NCBI GenBank assembly: GCA_963974595.1
Contig: CAXBDA010000029.1
Span: forward strand, 1 to 41,358
Direction of reading: 5' to 3'
From: PZPK01 sp963974595
Lineage (GTDB): Bacteria > Pseudomonadota > Gammaproteobacteria > Pseudomonadales > Oleiphilaceae
DNA length: 41,358 nt
In this document: in pieces, positions 1 to 7,396 of the stretch
Position numbering within the stretch: the stretch's first letter is position 1
How the letters are laid out: each line of letters opens with the position of its first letter
Notes under the pieces: model-generated
Seen by the model: the letters and a program-made list of their open reading frames with translations, nothing else
The model's database searches: none
Told to the model about the DNA's origin: nothing
Program-made: the position numbers and the translations under genes

Positions 1-1
1 A

Positions 2-1660
2 AAACAAATTAATCAGGATTATCATGCCGTTATGATTCCGAGTGAGCCATTGTTAGGCTCTAAAGGTATTACTCTTGCGTTAGCTGATGGCATTAGTAGT
101 AGTACAGTTAGTCAAATCGCAAGTGCCACGGCTATTAATGGATTTATTCAAGACTATTACAGTACTTCAGATGCCTGGTCTGTGAAAACCTCGGCACAGC
201 GCGTATTAAAGGCGACAAACTCTTGGTTGTACGCACAAACACAAAATAGCCCATATCGCTTCAATAAAGACAAAGGTTTTATCTGTACCTTTAGCGCCAT
301 TATTTTTAAATCAAATACTGCTCATTTATTTCATAGCGGTGATTCTCGAATATATCGTGTTGTTGATCATAATCTTGAGCAACTAACGACTGACCATAGA
401 CGTGTTGTGGATGCTGAAACAAGCTATTTAAGTCGCGCTTTAGGTATTCACGACACCTTGGAAGTTGATTACAAGGCGACACAGATAACTATTGGCGACA
501 CATTTATTCTTGCAACGGACGGTGTCTATGAGTTTCTAAGCGCAAAGCATATTGCTGATGTGGCGAAAGAAAGTCGTGACTTGGATGAAGCTGCCCAGCG
601 TCTTGTTAAAGAAGCTTTTGAAGCGGGTTCTGATGATAATTTAACGATTCAAATTGCTAAGGTAAATAGTTTGCCTAGCCAGCATATTGCCGAAATTCAA
701 CAAATGGTGCATCAATTGCCTGTTGCGCCTCAGCTTTTTGCACGTATGGTGTTTGATGGCTTTACCATTATTCGTGATATCTACATTAGCAGCCGGAGCC
801 ATGTTTTTTTAGCGGAAGATAATGACTCAAAAGAAAAGGTAGTGTTAAAAACACCCTCTGCCGAAATGCGTAATAATCAGGTTTATCTTGAAAGCTTTTT
901 AATGGAAGACTGGATTGCCAAGCGAGTTAACAATGCCCATGTTCTTAAAGCTATTGAGCCGACACGAAAACGAAATTACTTATATATCGTAACAGAGTAC
1001 ATTGAAGGCCAGACCCTGGCGCAATGGATGGCAGATAACCCGTCACCTGGTATTGATTCAGTTCGAATTATCATAGAGCAGATCGCCAAAGGTTTGCAGG
1101 CATTTCATCGGCAGGAAATGGTGCATCAGGATCTTAGGCCAAATAATATTATGATAGACACAGACGGCACCGTTAAAATTATTGACTTTGGTGCAGCTAA
1201 AGTCGCGGGTGTTTCTGAAGTGTTTGATCTGAATAAGGGGATTGTAGGTACTGCACAGTTTACAGCGCCTGAATATTTTATTGGCGAGTCAGGAACCGCT
1301 CAATCAGATTTATTTTCCTTAGGCGTCATCGCCTATAAAATGCTGTCGGGTGATTTGCCCTATGGCAACGCGATCTCAAGAACGACTAATCGACGATCAC
1401 AGGGGCGTTTACGGTATCGGCCTCTTCGTACTGAAAACAACGGGATACCAGAATGGATAGATTATGCGATTAGCAAAGCAAGCAGTATTGATCCTTTGAA
1501 ACGTTATACGGAAGTCTCCGAGTTTATCTATGAGCTCAAAAACCCAAGTAAAGTTTATCAGAATAAGACTAAACCACCTTTAATGGAAAGAAACCCGGTT
1601 TTGTTTTGGCAATGTGTGTGTATTGTTTTATTCGGTGTGATTGTTTTTCAGAATGTGTAG
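2..1660 (+). CDS. PP2C-type phosphatase / Ser-Thr protein kinase fusion, 5'-truncated by the window edge
   Basis: A bifunctional signalling protein predicted to remove and add phosphate on Ser/Thr. The first in-frame ATG is at 32, but the frame is open to base 2 and encodes NQDYHAV, the N-x-D metal motif expected near the start of a PP2C domain, so the real start lies outside the window. Numbering from the ATG at 32, the phosphatase shows ADG (18-20), SGDSR (102-106), TDG (162-164) and DDN (201-203). The kinase domain starts near 243, with the ATP-binding lysine in VVLK (K273), a catalytic loop HQDLRPNN (365-372) in place of HRDLKxxN, DFG (385-387) and an APE-type motif. One hydrophobic segment near 522-541 would anchor it to the inner membrane. 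From memory, similar fusions sit beside nitrate/nitrite assimilation genes in marine gammaproteobacteria; the neighbouring cyanase fits a nitrogen role, but that is inference. The stop codon lies in a palindromic repeat. Confidence 0.88.
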   Translation, partial: KQINQDYHAVMIPSEPLLGSKGITLALADGISSSTVSQIASATAINGFIQDYYSTSDAWSVKTSAQRVLKATNSWLYAQTQNSPYRFNKDKGFICTFSAIIFKSNTAHLFHSGDSRIYRVVDHNLEQLTTDHRRVVDAETSYLSRALGIHDTLEVDYKATQITIGDTFILATDGVYEFLSAKHIADVAKESRDLDEAAQRLVKEAFEAGSDDNLTIQIAKVNSLPSQHIAEIQQMVHQLPVAPQLFARMVFDGFTIIRDIYISSRSHVFLAEDNDSKEKVVLKTPSAEMRNNQVYLESFLMEDWIAKRVNNAHVLKAIEPTRKRNYLYIVTEYIEGQTLAQWMADNPSPGIDSVRIIIEQIAKGLQAFHRQEMVHQDLRPNNIMIDTDGTVKIIDFGAAKVAGVSEVFDLNKGIVGTAQFTAPEYFIGESGTAQSDLFSLGVIAYKMLSGDLPYGNAISRTTNRRSQGRLRYRPLRTENNGIPEWIDYAISKASSIDPLKRYTEVSEFIYELKNPSKVYQNKTKPPLMERNPVLFWQCVCIVLFGVIVFQNV

Positions 1661-1791
1661 GGGCAGATCCACGTGTCTGCCCAGTGCCTAAAATGCCGTG
1701 TGTTGTAAATGACCAATAAAACTTTCCTCAAGTCTTTCGTCCTTATATGGCATTTTCTTTACCTAGGGCGAACACGTGGGTTCGCCCTTAC
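1657..1791. repeat. Palindromic intergenic repeat pair (BIME-like), copy 1
   Basis: Two inverted copies of a ~26-bp unit beginning GTAGGGGC are seen, at 1657-1682 and, reversed, at about 1765-1791. They are separated by ~80 bp without a gene. Each unit is itself an imperfect palindrome (GGGCAGA...TCTGCCC, GGGCGAAC...GTTCGCCC). The left unit contains the stop codon of the kinase gene. The pair lies between two convergent genes and may act as a bidirectional transcription end. Related pairs are at 9691 and 29685. Confidence 0.75.
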
Positions 1792-1843
1792 AGACATAGA
1801 TTCGAAATGATTTGATATTTAGTCGTTAAAAATGAAAAAACCA

Positions 1844-2284
1844 TTACCAAGTTTTATAAGGTAAAAATTTACCATTTAAAGTGAGGATAACGCGGTCACC
1901 ATTCGGATTTTCTTCTTTCTCTACATCCATGCTGAAATCGATGGCGCTCATGATGCCGTCACCGAATTTTTCCTGAATGACTTCTTTCAAAGTATCACCG
2001 TACACACCGACAACTTCATATAAACGATAAATTAATGGGTCTTGCGGGATAGACTTCTCCCAAGTTTTAGTCGGGTATTCCATCATTGCAGGTTTTGCTT
2101 CTGCTGGTAAATCAAGCATAGCGCAGACTTTATCAGCAACCTCTTCAGGCATACTGTTCATGCCCAAACAGGCAGAGGTCACCCAAACTGTTCCCATTTC
2201 AAGTTCGTTTGCAATGCCTTCCCAGGTAAGGCTTTTTGCTTTTTTTGCCAATACGATTGCTTCTACCACGTCCTCTTTTTTCAT
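1844..2284 (-). CDS. cynS: Cyanate hydratase (cyanase)
   Basis: Decomposes cyanate with bicarbonate to ammonia and CO2, detoxifying cyanate and supplying nitrogen; known cyanases are cytosolic decamers. The 146 residues are close to the usual ~150. An N-terminal helical, HTH-like half (1-75) is followed by the family's catalytic half. The three catalytic residues known from the E. coli enzyme are visible: R87 and E90 in DPLIYRLYE, and S113 in DGIMSAIDF. The C-terminus (LNGKFLPYKTW) is also typical. The ATG is preceded by AGGAGATGACTC on the coding strand, a good ribosome binding site. It converges on the kinase/phosphatase gene across a palindromic repeat. No cynT-like carbonic anhydrase or transporter is beside it, so it appears to be a single-gene unit. 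Confidence 0.96.
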   Translation of the reverse strand: MKKEDVVEAIVLAKKAKSLTWEGIANELEMGTVWVTSACLGMNSMPEEVADKVCAMLDLPAEAKPAMMEYPTKTWEKSIPQDPLIYRLYEVVGVYGDTLKEVIQEKFGDGIMSAIDFSMDVEKEENPNGDRVILTLNGKFLPYKTW

Positions 2285-2586
2285 GAGTCATCTCCTGAAT
2301 AGTCGGTTTTTTACTAGGCTAAGTACAAAGGTCCCATACAGGCTTGGTTAAGCAGTTACTATGCCACTTTGTTTGTGTTTTATATAAGGCTTTATATATC
2401 AAATGGATAGTAGAATTTATGGTGTGGTTGTTTATGGTTGGTAGGGTATTACGAGCAAAATATATGCATTTTTATTTATTAAGTTCTTTAATGGTGCGCT
2501 TATGGTTAAAATCGAGGAAGCGTAAAGATAAGGCAATAAAAACATTATGAGCACCAATGGCCAGAATCAGCTCAGGGGGCGATAAG
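2285..2586. other. Gene-free stretch upstream of cynS
   Basis: About 300 bp between the cynS start and the end of the diguanylate cyclase gene. The side near cynS should carry its promoter, but I see no clear -35/-10 pair. A 68-codon plus-strand frame (2344-2550) has low-complexity composition and no family resemblance, so I do not call it a gene. Confidence 0.5.
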
Positions 2587-3636
2587 CTAACCCAGTAAGC
2601 TCATTTCAGATAATACCTCCTGAGAGATGGCTTTATTGCGGCCTTGTGATTTTGCCAGATATAAACAACGGTCTGCACGGCCAATCAGCTTTTCAGGATT
2701 ATCTGTCGCAGTTTTGCATGAAACCCCCATCGATAAAGTTAAACGACCTAACTGCTCATTGTTAGAACTGTCGTAAAGCTTTTGCTTGGATAGATAAGAA
2801 CGTATGTTATTGGCAACGCATAAGGCATTTTCAAGAGGCGTGTCAGGCAGAATCACCACAAACTCTTCGCCACCAAAGCGGGCTAAATAGTCTTGGCCAC
2901 GAATGTTTTTTCCAATTAAAGACGCCACAAATTTGAGCACTTTATCGCCGGCTAAGTGGCCGTAGGTATCATTCAAACGCTTAAAATGGTCAATATCGAT
3001 CATAATAATCGATAGTTTTTTCTGTTTATCCGCTAAGGCTTCAGAAAGTTTTTGATTAAAGGCGCGCCGGTTATAAATCCCCGTTAGAGCGTCGGTATTA
3101 GCATCGATAGCCACACGCTTAAGTCGCTTGTCCAAGTCTTCAACTTCCTGCGACATTTCTTTGATTTTAGTGCGAAAAGCTTCGTTCTCTTTATTGCGAA
3201 GATGTGCTTCTGACACTAACTTCGCTATTAAACTTTCTAGGTCGGAAAGCTGCGCAATGCTAGTGACTTGGTTGGTCAGTTTCCCAAGCGATTCACTATA
3301 ACCATTTAAACCTTGGTCTTCTCTTTGAATTTGGGCTAATAAGTTATCGATGACGCTTTTTACGCTGGCATTTAATTGATGAATAGAGAGTTGAGGGCGT
3401 TTAGCGATAAAGATTTCATACAGGTTATCGTTAACGGTTTGTGTGAACTCGCGACCTTCAGCTTTGAGTGAATCAATTTTCTTTACCAGTGAGGCATTTT
3501 TTCCAGTGGTGTATTCATACCAGACGGCATAATTTTCTGGCGTGGTTGGAATCTTGAGTTGAGCCATCTCGGGTAAGACCATTTTTAGATACTTAATGGC
3601 TTGTGAGTAGTCGTCGTAGTGAATTGCAGAACCCAT
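2587..3636 (-). CDS. Diguanylate cyclase (GGDEF domain)
   Basis: Predicted to make cyclic di-GMP from two GTP. The 349 residues have an N-terminal all-helical region of no recognised sensor type (about 1-100), a coiled-coil-like linker (about 110-180) and a full GGDEF domain (about 180-340). The active-site motif is GGEEF (255-259), an active variant. An RxxD inhibitory site (R246-D249) sits exactly five residues before it, so product inhibition by c-di-GMP is expected. DALTGIYNRR (182-191) and DIDHFKRLND (214-223) are typical of the fold. No membrane segment or signal peptide is seen, so it is probably cytosolic. It is transcribed divergently from the ThDP/citrate-synthase operon, and a CRP-type palindrome lies ~90 bp upstream of its start. 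The signal it senses is unknown. Confidence 0.93.
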   Translation of the reverse strand: MGSAIHYDDYSQAIKYLKMVLPEMAQLKIPTTPENYAVWYEYTTGKNASLVKKIDSLKAEGREFTQTVNDNLYEIFIAKRPQLSIHQLNASVKSVIDNLLAQIQREDQGLNGYSESLGKLTNQVTSIAQLSDLESLIAKLVSEAHLRNKENEAFRTKIKEMSQEVEDLDKRLKRVAIDANTDALTGIYNRRAFNQKLSEALADKQKKLSIIMIDIDHFKRLNDTYGHLAGDKVLKFVASLIGKNIRGQDYLARFGGEEFVVILPDTPLENALCVANNIRSYLSKQKLYDSSNNEQLGRLTLSMGVSCKTATDNPEKLIGRADRCLYLAKSQGRNKAISQEVLSEMSLLG

Positions 3637-3725
3637 GGGCTTACCTAAATGAATGATTTTAAAAAGCCTGACGTTGCGACTACAGTCTCAGGTGCCGGAA
3701 TTATAACGTGTTTAAAAATCACAAA

Positions 3726-3741
3726 TGTGAGTCGTGTCACA
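3726..3741. promoter_or_regulatory. CRP/Vfr-type binding site
   Basis: The sequence TGTGA-N6-TCACA is a perfect match to the two half-sites of the CRP consensus, with the correct 6-bp spacer. It lies in the ~350-bp gap between the divergent diguanylate cyclase gene (start 3636) and the ThDP/citrate-synthase operon (start 3994). It is much closer to the cyclase, about 90 bp from its start codon, which is a plausible distance for control of that promoter. No other regulatory motif was recognised in this AT-rich gap. Confidence 0.65.
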
Positions 3742-3993
3742 TAAAAAATTGGTTTGAAAAGGGTGGATATATGCGCTGCCTGTCAAATATATCGTTATAT
3801 CTTGGTGTTTTTTACGACAATAAAATGTCTTTTTTACTTAAAGTGACGCTGTCATGAATGTTTTACTTGTTTTTCACAATGTTTAACAATTTATATATGT
3901 ATTTTAATAACTAAAAGATATAAAAAGGCATCTAATGTAATTTATTGTTAACAAAGTGTAACATTATATAAATGATTTTAAGAGGTGACCGAC

Positions 3994-5733
3994 GTGATTG
4001 AAAACGGTGATTTAATCTTAAATTACCTTGATCGATTAGGAATAGAGTATGTGTTTGGTGTACCCGGTGGCAGCATCGAACCCTTATACAATGCTTTAGC
4101 GAGAAGTGAGCGGAACGGAGGCCCCAAGGCAATTTTAGCAAGGCACGAAGCAGGTGCTGCATTTATGGCAGATGGCTATGCGCGTGCAACAGGTAAAATA
4201 GGGGTCTGTTGTTCAACCTCGGGCCCAGGTGCAACCAATCTGATTACAGGGGTGGCAAATGCCTATGCAGACAGCATTCCTTTATTGGTGATAAGCGCAC
4301 AACCCGCTATAGATAAGTTTGGCTTAGGTGCCTTTCAAGAAGGTTCGTGTACCGGTATTAACACCGTGGCTATGTTTGAATTGTGTACACGCTACAACAC
4401 CTTAGTGTCGCATTCTGCCCAAATCGAAACTAAATTGCTGCAAGCGATTAGCTATACCAAGAGTAATCGCCCTGGCCCAGCCCATTTGAGTATTCCGCTT
4501 GATATTATGCGCGCCAAAGTTGAGCCTAGGTATGGCGAACAGCATCTAAGGGCGTTTATTAACCACGAAGTTGTTACCAGTAGCCAAGGTTTAGACCTGC
4601 TACTCAAATACTTAACGGACGCAAAAAAAGTGACTTTTGTGGTGGGCGAAGGCTGTGCTGGTGCCATTAAACAGTTGCTTGAATTAGCAGAGCAGCAAAA
4701 CTGGCTAATGGTGACCACGCCAATGGCGAAAGGTCTTATCTCAGACTTTCACCCTTTATATAGAGGCGTGTTTGGTTTAGGCGGCCATGAAAGTGCCCGA
4801 GATGCCCTGCTGCCAGAAAATGCAGACTACGTTGTAGTGGTTGGCACCGCTTTAGACGAAATCACCACGGGTGGGTGGGATACCGAAGCGGTACTGTCAA
4901 ACCGGATGATCCATATTTCCCAAAACTCAGAGCATTTAAGCCGTTCTATCTTAGCGAAAGCCTGTATTTTAGGTTCGCCAAAACTGCTTTTAGAGCAACT
5001 ATTTAATTGGATTCCTAAATCTGAAAAAAGCCAAAACGTTGAATACCTGTCAGGAAACGACGGTTTTCCAAAGTATGTGAAATACCGAGATAAAGAGGTG
5101 TGCTTTCAAGATACTTCACCGGTTAAACCACAAGCACTTTATTGGACTTTATCGCAGATATGCCCGCCAAATACCTATGTGTTAATGGATACCGGTAATA
5201 GCTTCCTTTGGGGAATCCACTATTGGCAAACCCATAATAAAGCCGGCAGTGCAGAAAATTTATTTCATATTGGGATGGGTTTTGCCTCGATGGGTTGGGC
5301 AATTGGCGCCTCTATTGGCATGGCCTTAGGCAACAAATCCCCAGTGATTTGTTTCACTGGCGATGGCAGTGTTTTGATGAACGGCCAAGAAATGACGGTG
5401 GCCAAAGAGCATAACCTGAATGTTTTATTCGTGATCTTAAATGATTCCTCATTAGGTATGATCAAACACGGCCAACAACTAGGTGGAGCAGAGGATATAG
5501 GTAACGAGCTGCCGAAGGTCGATTTTGCCGCCATGGCTCATGCAATGGGGCTACAGGGCCATCGTATCAATAAACTATCCGACTTAGATGATATTGGTAT
5601 CGATGAGATCTTCAAGCAACAAGGTCCGTGTGTACTGGATGTAGTGATCGATGCCAATGAAGTGCCGCCAATGGGCAGTCGAATGAAAGTATTAGCGGGT
5701 GGTGGCGGTGCTGCTGAAGGAGATCAAACATGA
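3994..5733 (+). CDS. ThDP-dependent enzyme, acetolactate-synthase-like large subunit family
   Basis: A thiamine-diphosphate enzyme of the acetolactate synthase / oxo-acid decarboxylase superfamily; the substrate is unknown. All three domains are present: the N-terminal PYR domain with the ThDP-activating glutamate in ARHEAGAAFMADGYAR (Glu about 52), a central domain, and the C-terminal PP domain with GDGSVLMNG (GDG about 456-458) and the metal-site Asn in NDSSLGM (about 483). About 579 residues is normal. No ATG fits. I chose GTG at 3994 because AAGAGGTG lies ~7 nt before it; GTG at 3985 is possible but overlaps that site. Its end overlaps the next start (ATGA), so it is translationally coupled to two citrate-synthase-like genes. 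The lack of an ilvN-type regulatory subunit, and these neighbours, argue against branched-chain amino acid synthesis and for a dedicated pathway that joins or cleaves acyl units. Confidence 0.85.
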   Translation: MIENGDLILNYLDRLGIEYVFGVPGGSIEPLYNALARSERNGGPKAILARHEAGAAFMADGYARATGKIGVCCSTSGPGATNLITGVANAYADSIPLLVISAQPAIDKFGLGAFQEGSCTGINTVAMFELCTRYNTLVSHSAQIETKLLQAISYTKSNRPGPAHLSIPLDIMRAKVEPRYGEQHLRAFINHEVVTSSQGLDLLLKYLTDAKKVTFVVGEGCAGAIKQLLELAEQQNWLMVTTPMAKGLISDFHPLYRGVFGLGGHESARDALLPENADYVVVVGTALDEITTGGWDTEAVLSNRMIHISQNSEHLSRSILAKACILGSPKLLLEQLFNWIPKSEKSQNVEYLSGNDGFPKYVKYRDKEVCFQDTSPVKPQALYWTLSQICPPNTYVLMDTGNSFLWGIHYWQTHNKAGSAENLFHIGMGFASMGWAIGASIGMALGNKSPVICFTGDGSVLMNGQEMTVAKEHNLNVLFVILNDSSLGMIKHGQQLGGAEDIGNELPKVDFAAMAHAMGLQGHRINKLSDLDDIGIDEIFKQQGPCVLDVVIDANEVPPMGSRMKVLAGGGGAAEGDQT

Positions 5734-6563
5734 GTAAGCAACAGGTTTATCATTCAAGCTTTTGGGAAGAAGTGGCCGAAGACGACAACCCCTTTGCCAC
5801 CCAAGAAGCCTATTGCCATGGTTATAACGTTTATGAAGATATTCTGCAAAAGGCAACGTGGTTTGAATATCTCTATGTGATGTTTAAAGGTGAAAAGCCT
5901 ACAGAGGCACAAGCCAAGTTGTTAGAAAAATTAGCGATAGCCTTGGCTAATCCTGGGCCACGGGAAGCCAGTGTGCGTGCCGCGATGAATGGTGGGGTAA
6001 GTAAAGCGGCTCATGCTTCTTCGCTCATGGCAGCGCTTGCTGTCGGTGCAGGGCAATATGGTGGTAGTCATGAGGTCTATATTGTTCATGGTTTATTGTC
6101 TAAGTGTGGTTGTGATCTGGAAACTTGGCGTGAAGAGTTATTGAGGCCTTCTGATAAAAGCTTTGCTGATATTTGGTTACCTATGGAACATGTGCCTGGA
6201 TTTGACCCTAATGGTGAAAAAACACCAACAGTCTTGTTAAATATATTGGATGAGTTGGTAAAGATTGAATTAGGACATGCTCAGCTAACTTGGCTTAAAG
6301 AGAATAGAGACGAGTTAGAGTTAATAGTGGGCTATCCAATGAGTATAACATTGATTGCGGCGACGACACTTTATGCATTGGGTTTTGATGAGCATCAGGC
6401 ATCCATGTTATTTCTTATTTTAAGGTTGCCGGGTGCAGCGGTTCATGCTTTAGAGCAAAGAGATGTTGGTTGGAAGCGTTTTCCTTTTTATTCAGAGTCT
6501 ATTCAATTGATGAACGATCCAGGTGATAAAGGGCTACCAGTTGTTGAGGGCTTAAACCTATGA
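5730..6563 (+). CDS. Short citrate synthase / citryl-CoA lyase-like protein, subunit 1
   Basis: At 277 residues it is much shorter than ordinary citrate synthase (~380-430) and matches the length of stand-alone citryl-CoA lyase, the synthase-like C-terminal part of ATP-citrate lyase. Family features are AAHASSLMAALAVGAGQYGG (94-112) with H114 just after, and RLPGAAVHALEQR (232-244), where H239 and E242 align by eye with the His-x-x-Asp of the citryl-CoA lyase active site. It should form or break a carbon bond between an acyl-CoA and an oxo-acid; which substrate cannot be told. The start overlaps the ThDP gene stop by ATGA and the stop overlaps the next gene by ATGA, so the three are expressed together, probably in fixed ratio. 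It could be the catalytic half of a heteromer with the following protein. Confidence 0.8.
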   Translation: MSKQQVYHSSFWEEVAEDDNPFATQEAYCHGYNVYEDILQKATWFEYLYVMFKGEKPTEAQAKLLEKLAIALANPGPREASVRAAMNGGVSKAAHASSLMAALAVGAGQYGGSHEVYIVHGLLSKCGCDLETWREELLRPSDKSFADIWLPMEHVPGFDPNGEKTPTVLLNILDELVKIELGHAQLTWLKENRDELELIVGYPMSITLIAATTLYALGFDEHQASMLFLILRLPGAAVHALEQRDVGWKRFPFYSESIQLMNDPGDKGLPVVEGLNL

Positions 6564-7351
6564 GTAATAAATTATTATTGAAGAGTGAAGATAAGCTTGA
6601 AACAAATATGGGTAAAGCGTTTTTAAAAGAGCGTGTCGTGATGAGGGGCAAAGATTTGCATCATGACTTGGCAGATATGGATTGGTTCGCTACTCACTTA
6701 TTTAGTATCACTGGAAGACGGTTTTCAGCTAATCAATTAGAACTTCTTAACTACATTTGGTCTTCAACGGGTTATCCCGATGCGAGCATTTGGCCAAATA
6801 ATACCGCAGCTCTAGCGGGTTCAGTTCGAAGTACTGCTTCATTAGCGATGGCAGCAGGTTTGATTAACTCAGAAGCCACACTTTTTGGTGGGCGTCCTTT
6901 AAAGAGGACGCAGGACTTTTTCTTACGAGCACGAAAAATGCGTACGGAAGGTATAAGTGTTAAAGATATCGTCGAAGGTGAGATTAAAGAGCGTGGTGTG
7001 ATTTTTGGTTATGGTCGGCCTTTAGCGAGTATTGATGAGCGAGTGCCGCATACGTTATTGAAAGTCAGAGAGCTGGGGTTTGGTGAGGGTGAGTGTGTCA
7101 GAATGTCGCTTGAGATTAATGACTATTTGATAGAAACACGGAAAATAGCTATGAATATCGTTGCTCTAGATGGCGCTGTTGGAGCAGATTTCGGCTTTAC
7201 GCCTGAAGAGTTTCATTTATATATGAACTTGTGTTTCTACTCTGGTCAACCACCTTGCTACTTAGATGCAGTAGAAAAGCCAGAAGGCAGTTTTTTTCCT
7301 ATTCGTTGTGAAAGTATTTCATATTCGGGTAAAGGAAGGCGATCTTGGTAA
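6560..7351 (+). CDS. Citrate synthase / citryl-CoA lyase-like protein, subunit 2 (active-site His apparently missing)
   Basis: A second 263-residue citrate-synthase-fold protein, a diverged paralogue of its upstream partner. Recognisable parts are a citryl-CoA-lyase-like FGGRPLKRTQDFFLRARK region (about 109-126), IKERGVIFGYGRPLASIDER (about 154-173) and a late PPCYLDAVEKPEG segment. In that segment the family's catalytic His (IGHYLDQK in ATP-citrate lyase) is replaced by Cys, while the Asp is kept. The HxxS region of subunit 1 is also altered (TASLAMAAGL). It may therefore be a non-catalytic or specialised partner in a heteromer, or it may use another residue. It is coupled to the preceding gene by an ATGA overlap and followed directly by a strong terminator. 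It resembles proteins annotated as citryl-CoA lyase; the real reaction is unknown. Confidence 0.75.
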   Translation: MSNKLLLKSEDKLETNMGKAFLKERVVMRGKDLHHDLADMDWFATHLFSITGRRFSANQLELLNYIWSSTGYPDASIWPNNTAALAGSVRSTASLAMAAGLINSEATLFGGRPLKRTQDFFLRARKMRTEGISVKDIVEGEIKERGVIFGYGRPLASIDERVPHTLLKVRELGFGEGECVRMSLEINDYLIETRKIAMNIVALDGAVGADFGFTPEEFHLYMNLCFYSGQPPCYLDAVEKPEGSFFPIRCESISYSGKGRRSW

Positions 7352-7358
7352 GGGCTTA

Positions 7359-7396
7359 GGCTAAGAGTATATCATTATACTCTTAGCCGTTTTTTT
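7359..7396 (+). terminator. Intrinsic terminator of the ThDP/citrate-synthase operon
   Basis: A perfect 13-bp inverted repeat, GGCTAAGAGTATA and its complement, surrounds a TCAT loop (7359-7388). It is followed by G and seven T (7390-7396), 7 nt after the operon's last stop codon. The T tract overlaps the stop codon of the convergent TonB receptor gene. The T run is only on the plus strand, so termination should be strongest for the plus-strand operon. Confidence 0.93.

Noticed and set aside
2344..2550. 68-codon frame upstream of cynS
   Set aside because: Low-complexity hydrophobic and basic composition, no convincing ribosome binding site, no recognisable family.
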